Assembly (NCBI GenBank): GCA_905215145.1
Contig: CAJMOW010000019.1
Coordinates: 1 to 14,276 of the forward strand
Length of the DNA stretch: 14,276 nt
Origin: an uncultured bacterium
GTDB lineage: Bacteria; Bacillota_I; Bacilli_A; RF39; UBA660
Direction: 5' to 3'
Shown one piece after another: positions 7,292-14,276 of the stretch (positions are counted from its first letter, which is position 1; every line of letters begins with the position of its first letter). The translations under genes and the position numbers were made by a program. The notes under the pieces are model-generated. The model was given only the letters and a program-made list of their open reading frames with translations, was not told the DNA's origin and ran no database searches.

Positions 7292-10200
7292 TGAATAATA
7301 CAGATATTGAAAAAATTAAAAAGACAATTGCTGAACTGGTCTACGATAAAGTTAAGCTTAGAAAAGCATATAACTATTATCATTGTACTAGAGATGCAGA
7401 ACAGTTTAGACATTTAGAAGATAATTTTGGAATAGGTACTCCTACCTCTATTAATTTTACTCCTTTAATTAAAAAACATATTGATGTATTAATTGGAGAG
7501 TATTTAGGATTAGAACCTGATTTAAAAATATCTTGTAAAGATTCTAAAACTGTTTCTAATATTATGCGAGAAAAGCAATTAAAAATTAACGAAACTGTCT
7601 ATAAGTATTTAAAATCATATTTACAAAATTCTATTATTCCGATACTATTAGATAACAGAGAACTTGCAAATAATGATCCATTTATTCAGGCAGAATTAGA
7701 TAAATTAATTGCAGATACAGAAGAATCTTTCACTTCTGAATATGAAATTGCAGCACAAAATATACTAATATATTTACGTCAATCTCGCAACATAGATTTA
7801 AAAAATAAGATGCGAGAGTTATTTTTAGATCTCTTGATTACAGGAACATGTTATTATCGAGTGATTCCAACTGAAAATGGAGAAAATGTATCATTAGAAA
7901 TATTAAATCCTCTAAATACCTTTATTGAACGTAATACTAATTCTTATTATTTAAAAGATTCTTATCGAGCAGTTATTCGTAAGTACATGACTAAAGAGGA
8001 AATAATTAATCGGTATCACGATGAATTAACTTCAGAAGCTCTAGAATCTTTAGATAATGATTTTCATAAGAATCAAGCATATTTTAACAGTGTATTTGTA
8101 AGAGTTCCAGCAGCTAATACAGAAATTAGAACTGATACAGGAACTATCTTAGAAGGAACAAGTACAGGTATATTAGGAGGATTAGAAGTAACTCCAATGT
8201 TGCCATTTGATGAAACAATAAATGGACATAGATTACTTAATACGATTCCAGTTTATGAAGTTGAATGACTTGAAGTTAATAAAAAAACAGGGTATTTAAC
8301 TAGACACGAAGGTGTAAAAATTGGAAATGATATTTATATTACTAGAGGTGAATCTAAATATGTAGTGCGCTCTTCTGATTATCCAAGTAAATGTACATTA
8401 TCAGTTAACGGAACATTCTTTTTAGATAAAAACGGGCAACCGTTCTCTCTTATTTTAGCTACTTCTGATCTACAGGATTAACATTAGTATGAGTCCTGTC
8501 TAAATTCCGTGAATTGCTGGAAACCCCTAACGTAAAGTCGAGGGCAATCAGCAGCCAAGCCATATAAAAATGGAAGGTTCAACGACTATTATGTAGGATC
8601 AAGTGATCCGAAGCGCGGAAGTATAAATTAAAGATAATTGTTAATAAGTAGTTATGAAATATAACGAAGAAAATTATAAACAAAAAGTAAAGCAACTATA
8701 TAATGGGGAGCTTGAAGTCATTGGGCACTTTAAAGGTTTATCACAACCAATTATTGTTAAAGATAGATACGGTATTATAAAATTAACTCAGGCTAAACAG
8801 TTATTTAATAATCGTCCAGGAATATTACTAGCGGTTAATAGAACTGAGTATTTTATGAATATGTTAAAAGACAAAGAACCTAAGATATATAATCAAATTC
8901 ATCCTTTATCTGAGTATACAAAAATGAAGGATAAAATGCTATTTGATACACGATATGGAATAGTTTCTATTTCTCCTGATGCATTATTAGCTGGTCACAC
9001 TCCAAATATTCGTAGTGCGGTTAATAGAAAAGATTATTTTTATAAACAGTTACGTTATTTGTATAATAATGTTTATGATTTTAAAATTGAATCTACAAAT
9101 CGGCATAATGGAAAATGTATATTAATTTGTCCTATTCATGGAGAAGTTAAAATAGATAATGATTATATATTTTCGGGCTGTGGTTGTATAAAATGTAATA
9201 CCAATTGAACAAAAAGTAATGTGTTTTATCTAATTAAATTATCAAATTCAACAGAAAAATTTTATAAATTAGGAATCACATATAAGAACTTAAGAAGATT
9301 TGATGACTACAAAAAGTTAAATTATAACATCGATGTTCTTAAAATTATTGAATTTAATGAATTTGAAGCATGTGTAAATTTTGAAGCGGAATTAAAAAAG
9401 ATTATTAAAAATAATTTGTATGTTCCTCAAAATTGGCCAAATAAAACATCTACTGAATGTTTTCAAGAAGATTTATTAACAATTATATTACAAAACATTA
9501 ATTTATATATGATATAGTCTGATCTACATAGAAATATGTAGCAGTCTAAATAGACGGCATAAGAGTAACGAACTTATGTGAACACAAATGAAATACGATA
9601 TGCTATTGTTCTATAGAGACAACTTAATTGCTTCTAGTGGAACTGTTGGTGAATGGTTAGACTTAGCTAACGTTCCTGAAGCATTAGGAGTTGAAATGCC
9701 TGAAAGAATTCAAAAGTGATTAGCTTGAAAAAAGAATGGAGTAGCTATTTTAGATAGTTCTCAAGAAGGGCAATCGTTAAATACTATTTTTAACGGATTT
9801 GATGATACAGTAAAAGTTCAAGCAATACAAGCAATACAACTTGCAATTCAATCTGTTGAACAACAAGCATCATCTATTACAGGAGTATTCCAAGAAAAAC
9901 TAGGTCAAATAGAGCAACGAGACGCTGTTTCAAACGTACAAGTTGGAATTAAACAATCTACTCTATTAACTAAACAGTACTTTGACGCAATGGATTTAAT
10001 GTATAAAGAAGTTAACTATGATATGTTAAATCTAGCTAAAATAGTATTTAAAAAGGGATTAAGAGGTACAATAATTTTAGGAGATAAATATGCTAAATTG
10101 TTTACTGCATTGCCTGAACACTATACTATAACTGATTTTGATATTCATATCGAAGATAGTACTCGAACATATAGAGATATGGAGGCTTTAAAATCTGTTA

Positions 10201-10625
10201 GTCCTGAATTAATTAAAGCGGGATTGGCTGATTCTGAGTTAGTAGTTAATATCTTCAAAGCTAAAAATATGAATGACTTAGAACGTTATATAACACGTTC
10301 AATGAAATCTAAAAAGCTTGAAAACGATCAATTAATGCAATTACAACAACGTATACAACAATATGAAGCTCAAATTCAAGAAAATCAAAGACAGCTAGAA
10401 CAACTTAGTTCAGAAAACAAAAAACTGTTAAATCAGATTGATAAAAATAGTAAAGAAAAACTTGATCTAGAGCGTAAACGTATTTCTTTAGAAGAGCAAA
10501 AAATCCGAGATAATAAGGATTATAATGATAGAGTAATTGATACAAAGGAAAAACAAATCCAAGTTGAACAAATGCAGCTATATGACTCAAATCCATATAA
10601 CAATAAAATAAAAACAAATATTTAA
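7291..10625 (+). CDS. Portal protein, split by a group I intron
   Basis: Exons are 7291-8478 and 9579-10625, together 744 aa. The N-terminal half has the helical and strand pattern of portal proteins: a tyrosine-rich Y-N-Y-Y-H start, then I-N-F-T-P-L-I-K-K-H-I-D-V-L-I-G-E-Y, then L-L-I-T-G-T-C-Y-Y-R-V and L-N-P-L-N-T-F, as in the clip/stem entry region. Splicing joins D-L-Q-D to W-T-Q-M-K-Y-D-M-L-L-F-Y-R-D-N-L-I-A-S-S-G; the Trp is a TGA and is the first codon of exon 2. About residues 640-735 form a long Gln/Glu/Lys coiled coil (Q-L-Q-Q-R-I-Q-Q-Y-E-A-Q-I). Length, layout and position after terL fit crAss-like portals, which form the dodecameric DNA channel at the capsid vertex. Unspliced mRNA stops at TAA immediately after residue 396. 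Confidence 0.88.
8479..9578 (+). mobile_element. Group I intron with homing endonuclease ORF, within the portal gene
   Basis: The intron is 1100 nt. P1 is the exon end ACAGGAT (8472-8478) paired with GTCCTGT (8493-8499), with the U-G wobble at the splice site. The core from about 8501 to 8590 resembles phage group IA introns (the T4 td/sunY type): GAATTGCTGG, then GGCAATCAGCAGCCAAGC, then GGTTCAACGACTA. P7 pairs GACTA (8584-8588) with TAGTC (9515-9519). P9-type hairpins follow: CTACATA/TATGTAG with a GAAA loop (9524-9541), GTCT/AGAC (9544-9555) and CATAAG/CTTATG (9558-9578). The 3' end is G9578, the only G that keeps the portal frame. The endonuclease gene fills the space between the two P7 strands. 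Confidence 0.93.
8654..9517 (+). CDS. Intron-encoded homing endonuclease, GIY-YIG-like
   Basis: The protein is 287 aa; TGA at 9206 (Trp185) joins what looks like two ORFs. Residues 37-72 and 98-134 are a duplicated module sharing R-Y-G-I, then a short helix, then A-V-N-R-x-x-Y-F, likely DNA-recognition repeats. Residues 155-181 are a treble-clef-like zinc finger (C-P-I-H-G ... S-G-C-G-C-I-K-C). Residues 190-285 are GIY-YIG-like: V-F-Y-L-I-K-L ... F-Y-K-L-G-I-T, an R-R-F-D-D-Y segment, E-F-E-A-C-V-N-F-E-A-E-L carrying the probable catalytic Glu, and T-E-C-F. This domain order is common in phage homing endonucleases, which cut intronless alleles so that the intron is copied in. Its stop codon lies inside the P7 3' strand of the intron. 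Confidence 0.87.
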
Positions 10626-10629
10626 ACAG

Positions 10630-11439
10630 ATGAGTGCATCACGTCCAATTGAAGTAGAAATAACTATGACGTCTGGATGTTATTTACAGGTAACAGATAT
10701 TACAGGAACGTCTAATTTTAAGCATAGTTATGAAAAATGACAAGAAGAAAATAGTGATTGAAAACAGCATGTATTTATTGATTTCCTAGAAAATAATTCC
10801 TATAGTACAGATGATTTAACTGTTCTCGAAGACTCTATAAGATGTTTAGATTTAGAAACAAATGATATTCGAACTCCTTATATGTATAAGTTACCTAAAG
10901 ATGGTTTATATATATATAACAAATATTGTATTGAAAAATTAGAACATCTTAAATCTTCAGGTACGGATACATATAATGCGAATGGGAAATTGTTTTATTA
11001 TAGTAATGGAAACACTTGAGATATTTATATAGGAACAACCGATGGACAAAATGAAACGTTAACCGTAGAATCTGCAAAGAAAGTTGAAGATTATTCTGAA
11101 TTATCTAGTTTAATAACTGATGAAATTGAATATTGAACGAATAAACAAATTGTATCTATTTGTTATTTAAATAAATGTTTAATTTCGTTACAAAAGAAGA
11201 TGATTTATGATAATCTTAATAGTAAGTGTACATATGATAATTGCTCATCTGATGAATCTATAAGAAATATGCGAAATTTTCTATTTGATTCTGTATATAT
11301 CTTAAGTTATTTAATTGAACAAGGAAGTTATTTAGAAGCACAACGTATAATTGAAGATTTGACTTCGTGTAATTATATATGTAAAGATATATTGGGAGAG
11401 ACAAATTATAATAAATGTGATTGTGGAGCAACTATATAA
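10630..11439 (+). CDS. Unknown protein, likely virion-associated, with Cys-rich C-terminus
   Basis: The protein is 269 aa from ATG 10630, four bases after the portal stop. It is broken by four TGA Trp codons under the standard code. Residues 1-80 look beta-rich (I-E-V-E-I-T-M-T-S-G-C-Y-L-Q-V-T-D). Residues 85-145 contain a strand-rich stretch (D-G-L-Y-I-Y-N-K-Y, K-L-F-Y-Y-S-N-G-N-T-W-D-I-Y-I-G). The last 100 are helical (F-D-S-V-Y-I-L-S-Y-L-I-E-Q-G-S-Y-L-E-A-Q-R-I-I-E-D-L) with a terminal cysteine cluster (C-N-Y-I-C-K ... K-C-D-C-G). A beta head with a helical, Cys-tailed C-terminus resembles crAss-like structural proteins of unknown role. Position between portal and fibres suggests a connector or tail component; this is inference. 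Confidence 0.78.
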
Positions 11440-11617
11440 TATCTTTTTAAATGTGTATCTATCAGAATTAGAAAAATTAAAATTCGGATATACATATGAT
11501 AAACAAACTTTAAAATTTCTAGATGATCTTATGAACACAATAGATTATATAGAAAACAGAGATATATCTAGAAACGATTATTTTAAAATAATTCAATATT
11601 ATGAAGAGAACAATTAG
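11417..11617 (+). CDS. Small helical protein of unknown function
   Basis: The protein is 66 aa. The frame has no ATG before residue 41; GTG at 11417 or 11423 is the best start, overlapping the previous gene by 23 or 17 nt, and its TAG end overlaps the fibre gene start by 17 nt. It reads as two or three amphipathic helices (E-Q-L-Y-N-I-F-L-N-V-Y-L-S-E-L-E-K-L; F-L-D-D-L-M-N-T-I-D-Y-I-E) with an acidic C-terminus. The helix-rich C-terminus of the preceding protein has a similar style (S-V-Y-I-L-S-Y-L-I-E-Q), but I cannot show they are related. The coding status rests on sandwiching between coupled genes and on an open frame without TGA. Confidence 0.55.
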   Translation: MIVEQLYNIFLNVYLSELEKLKFGYTYDKQTLKFLDDLMNTIDYIENRDISRNDYFKIIQYYEENN

Positions 11618-13406
11618 TTCAGGAAATTTAAATGCTTCTAATATCGAAAATAATATTTCACGTCAAACATTTGCTTACAATAATACTATTGATTTCTATC
11701 GTGGATTATCGTTTAGATATGAGGAGTGAAATCCAAACAGTCATTACTTTAATGATGAATATACTGTCGATTTTGTTTCTCACGATAATGCTCTTTTTGC
11801 TTGTAAAAAAACACATCGATCTAATGATGTTAGTATTGACTCTGAACCATTAGTTAGTAAAGTAAATAATGAATATTGAACTCTAGTAATGCAAGGTCAA
11901 CCTGGAGCACAAGGCGAAAAAGGTGCTGTTTTTATTCCTCACTTTGATCCTAGTTCAGGAATGTTAAGTTGAGAGAATAACGGAAACTTACCTAATCCAG
12001 ATCCTGCTCTAATCAAAGGAGATAAAGGAGATCCAGGGCAAAAAGGAGAAGACGGAGAAGACGGAATTGGATTGCAATTTAAATGGGATGGGACAAATTT
12101 AGGAGTTAAAAGAGAAAATGAGGAAACGTGAATCTACGTAAATCTAATAGGACCTAAAGGAGATCCTGGACAAAAAGGAGATCCTGGACAAAAAGGAGAT
12201 CCTGGTCCTAAAGGAGAGAAAGGAGATAATGTAAATTTAAGAGTTGCTAGTAATTATATACAGTTTTCTTATGACTCTGTTTATTGATACAATCTACTTC
12301 CATTGTCAGACATTACTGGAAAAAATGGAGTTCCTGTAATAATTAGAAACAATGGAATAGAACTTCAATGAAAATATGAAAATTTAGACGATTGGTATTC
12401 ATTAGTTCCATTAAGTGAACTAATTGGTCCTAAAGGAGATACAATAGAAGATGTTTTTATCGATGAACGTTTTCATTTATGAGTTCGATTATCTTCTGAA
12501 AACCAAGCTAGAGATTTAGGAAATGTAAGAGGTCCTCAAGGAAATGATGGCAAAGATGGCAGAGAAGTATTATTACGAAGAGCAGATGGACACATACAAT
12601 GGAAATATTATGGTTCTGAGGGAGGATGAACGAATATTTGTAGTCTTGAAGAAATTAGAGGAGTTGGAATTAAAACTTTACTAATTAATGAAAATGCTCA
12701 TTTAATAGTTACTTTAACTAATAATGAAATACAAGACGCGGGTAGAGTATATGGAGAAAAGGGAGATAATGCTACTGTTACTGTTAATAAAACTACTACA
12801 GTAGAATATACTGAACCTGCTAATGTAAAAAATATTAGTTCTGACCCTACTAATGCAGTATTTGATTTTTATATTCCTCAAGGAGCTCCTGGAGATCAAA
12901 ACATTCATGTTGGACCAGAATCACCTTGTGAATATAAGGAAATGCATCCTGAAAATCCTGCTTATGATGATTGTCAGAATATGATCTGATATGATCCAAC
13001 GAATGCAGATGATGAGCAATATAGAGGGCCGAGAGGTTATTCAGCTTATGAACAATATGTTCAAGGTGGAGGAACTTTGACAGAAGAACAATTTATTGAA
13101 ACTTTAGGACAAATTGCTACATGAGATAATGTTAGTTTTAAAATAGTTCAATCTTTACCTGAATCTGGAGAAACTAATGTTATATATTTAGTTCCTAATC
13201 ATCTTTCAAGTGGAAATGATTTGTTTGATGAATATGTTTGAATAGATAACGGGCAAGGTACACATAGATGAGAACTATGAGGATCAGGCAAAACCGTAGC
13301 AGATTTAACTAATTATTATACTAAAACCGAAATAGATCAGCAAGTTGATGTTTTAGAACAAAAAATTATTGCTGCAGGCACACTTACATGAATCGATGTT
13401 AATTAA
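11601..13406 (+). CDS. Collagen-repeat tail fibre protein
   Basis: The protein is 601 aa from ATG 11601; about 14 TGA Trp codons interrupt it under the standard code. Residues 1-95 are an N-terminal attachment domain (F-A-Y-N-N-T-I-D-F-Y-R-G). Gly-X-Y blocks follow at about 98-108, 140-156, 184-210 (G-P-K-G-D-P-G-Q-K-G ...) and shorter ones near 276, 312, 386 and 428, separated by small beta units of the type L-Q-W-K-Y ... W-Y-S-L-V-P-L. About residues 510-560 hold the fibre module with I-V-Q-S-L-P-E-S-G-E-T-N-V-I-Y-L-V-P. It ends in the trimeric coiled-coil signature L-T-N-Y-Y-T-K-T-E-I-D. Such proteins trimerise through collagen-like rods and act in receptor contact. The layout is clear; the receptor is unknown. 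Confidence 0.9.
12159..12212 (+). repeat. 18-bp tandem repeat coding collagen-like triplets
   Basis: GGAGATCCTGGACAAAAA occurs at 12159-12176 and 12177-12194, and a diverged third unit (GGAGATCCTGG then TCCTAAA) lies at 12195-12212. Each unit encodes G-D-P-G-Q-K or G-D-P-G-P-K. Near identity at DNA level implies recent slippage, which would lengthen or shorten the collagen rod in steps of six residues. Confidence 0.9.
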
Positions 13407-13418
13407 AACAATAATTAA

Positions 13419-14276
13419 ATGGCAGTTCCAGTATTATTTTATAGAGGTCCAAAAAGTTCGTACGACGTTAGTCAACACGGCAATGGAATATACTTTTGTA
13501 CCGATACCTATGAAATATTTATGAATAATCATTCATATGGGGGAGGTAAGGTACAAGATGTTACATTAAATTCTACAAATAATTGTTTAACTATACATTA
13601 TACTAGTGGAGATACTACTGATGTAGCTTTAGCGAAAGCGTCAGAAGTATTAGACGGTTTGATGTCTAAAGAAGATAAAGTCAAATTAGATAGTTTAAGT
13701 GGAAATTATTCGTCTAGTTTGTCCTCAACAGTATCTACTGTAGAAAAACTAGGAGGAATTGCTGCTGGTACAACAGTAGCTCAATTAACTGGTAAAAGTT
13801 ATAATGAAATTTTTGATACACTCATTTTCCCTACGGTTAATCCTACATTCACTAATCCTAGTGCTAGTATTTCTTTAAAAAGCTATTCTAATATTCAAGA
13901 AATTGGAGCAGTTGCTCCAACTACTGCTAATTTTAACGTTAGTTTTAATGCTGGCGCAATTAATTTAGCAGGTACAAAACAAAATAATAGAGCTGGTGCA
14001 CAAGACACTGAAGCTTCTAAAATTTTATATGGTTCAAGTAAAATAGAGGATCTTCCAGAAACAGTAGTGGCTGGAGCAATGGATTATTATTATCGTGCGG
14101 TGTATGCACAAGGTCCTCAACCAAAAGATTCAAAAGGAAATAATTATCAAACACCACTTCCTGCGGGATCCGTAGATTCTAGTAAAGTAACCGTAACAGG
14201 TTATCGCCCAGCTTACTCAGGATTAGTTTCAACAAATAATATTACTCAAGAAGTAATTAAAGGAATGACTAAAACT
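13419..14276 (+). CDS. Fibre-like tail protein, truncated at the window end
   Basis: At least 286 codons run open to the window edge from ATG 13419 (leader aataattaa), 12 nt after the fibre stop. The N-terminus (P-V-L-F-Y-R-G-P-K ... G-I-Y-F-C-T-D-T-Y-E-I-F) is an attachment-type domain. L-D-G-L-M-S-K-E-D-K-V-K-L-D-S-L is a motif common in tail fibres (G-L-M-S-x-x-D-K-x-K-L-D). The stretch K-S-Y-N-E-I-F-D-T-L-I-F-P-T-V-N-P-T-F-T-N-P-x-A matches recurring repeats in Bacteroidetes phage tail proteins (from memory). Strand-rich regions follow with Thr/Ser/Asn. No TGA occurs in the visible part. It is probably a second fibre or tip protein. Confidence 0.85.
   Translation, partial: MAVPVLFYRGPKSSYDVSQHGNGIYFCTDTYEIFMNNHSYGGGKVQDVTLNSTNNCLTIHYTSGDTTDVALAKASEVLDGLMSKEDKVKLDSLSGNYSSSLSSTVSTVEKLGGIAAGTTVAQLTGKSYNEIFDTLIFPTVNPTFTNPSASISLKSYSNIQEIGAVAPTTANFNVSFNAGAINLAGTKQNNRAGAQDTEASKILYGSSKIEDLPETVVAGAMDYYYRAVYAQGPQPKDSKGNNYQTPLPAGSVDSSKVTVTGYRPAYSGLVSTNNITQEVIKGMTKT

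Larger units (their letters stand above)
1..14276 (+). other. Recoded genome segment: TGA read as Trp, TAA and TAG as stops
   Basis: Reading TGA as Trp joins short open frames into full-length genes throughout. By my reading the collagen-like fibre has about 14 in-frame TGA and 3 TGG codons, the 10630 gene has 4 TGA, and the portal has 4 TGA and 1 TGG. Several TGA codons fall where relatives carry a conserved Trp: the C-R-W-Y-D motif of the YodC-like protein at 2741, the F-W-S-A-Y-K segment of the nuclease at 747, and the terminal K-W of the zinc ribbons. TAG ends genes at 738, 1683, 6999, 9515 and 11615, so it is not reassigned. TGA-to-Trp use is known in some crAss-like phage lineages. No suppressor-type tRNA was seen in this window. 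Confidence 0.95.

Noticed and set aside
9206..9221. Two separate intron ORFs (184 aa and 98 aa)
   Set aside because: They are in the same frame, separated only by TGA (Trp) and four codons, and together make one finger-plus-GIY-YIG endonuclease.
11632..11853. 73-aa hydrophobic frame that looks like a membrane protein
   Set aside because: It lies wholly inside the fibre gene in another frame; the fibre frame is continuous with TGA = Trp and has clear homology features.
12159..12212. Short regularly repeated units as a CRISPR array
   Set aside because: The units are contiguous, in frame, and encode Gly-X-Y triplets; there are no spacers.
1..14276. TAG reassigned to Gln, as in some crAss-like phages
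   Set aside because: TAG ends genes cleanly at 738, 1683, 6999, 9515 and 11615, directly before or overlapping the next start, and none is needed as sense inside a gene.

Overview
The window looks like the structural and packaging module of a crAss-like (Crassvirales-type) tailed phage of a Bacteroidetes host. The DNA is AT-rich and every gene lies on the + strand in a tight co-directional array. TGA must be read as tryptophan (genetic code 4 style): nearly every gene is broken at TGA codons under the standard code but runs open to TAA or TAG when TGA = Trp. All coordinates below use that reading. Start codons are usually preceded by A-rich leaders (TAAATAAAATG, AATTAAATG) rather than by Shine-Dalgarno motifs, which fits a Bacteroidetes-type host.

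Layout. 42-3109 is an accessory block: a membrane-anchored protein with a GAF-like C-terminus; a PD-(D/E)XK nuclease ending in a 15-bp inverted-repeat terminator; two tandem small zinc-ribbon proteins; a GroES-like protein; a YodC/DUF2158-like protein; and a tiny gene apparently broken by a 14-bp tandem duplication. 3137-4507 holds a Cys-motif protein of unknown role and a helical protein directly upstream of terL, which by position alone could be the small terminase. 4519-7001 is the large terminase. It is interrupted inside its Walker A codons by a 267-nt ORF-less group I intron, for which P1 and P10 can be drawn exactly, and further on by an apparent 1-nt frameshift. 6989-7291 is a small unknown gene. 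7291-10625 is the portal protein, split by a 1100-nt group I intron carrying a homing endonuclease gene (duplicated N-terminal module, Zn finger, GIY-YIG-like domain). 10630-11617 holds two unknown, probably virion-associated genes. 11601-13406 is a collagen-repeat tail fibre, and 13419 to the window edge is a second fibre-like protein, truncated by the end of the window.

How it fits together. TerL and portal form the DNA-packaging machine, and both messages need RNA self-splicing before a full protein can be made: the unspliced reading stops at TAA two codons into the terL intron and at the first codon of the portal intron. The fibres downstream are probably host-recognition or baseplate appendages. 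The GroES-like and zinc-ribbon genes may assist folding or host interaction, but that is inference. No major capsid protein, tRNA, integrase, CRISPR array or replication origin is visible in the window.
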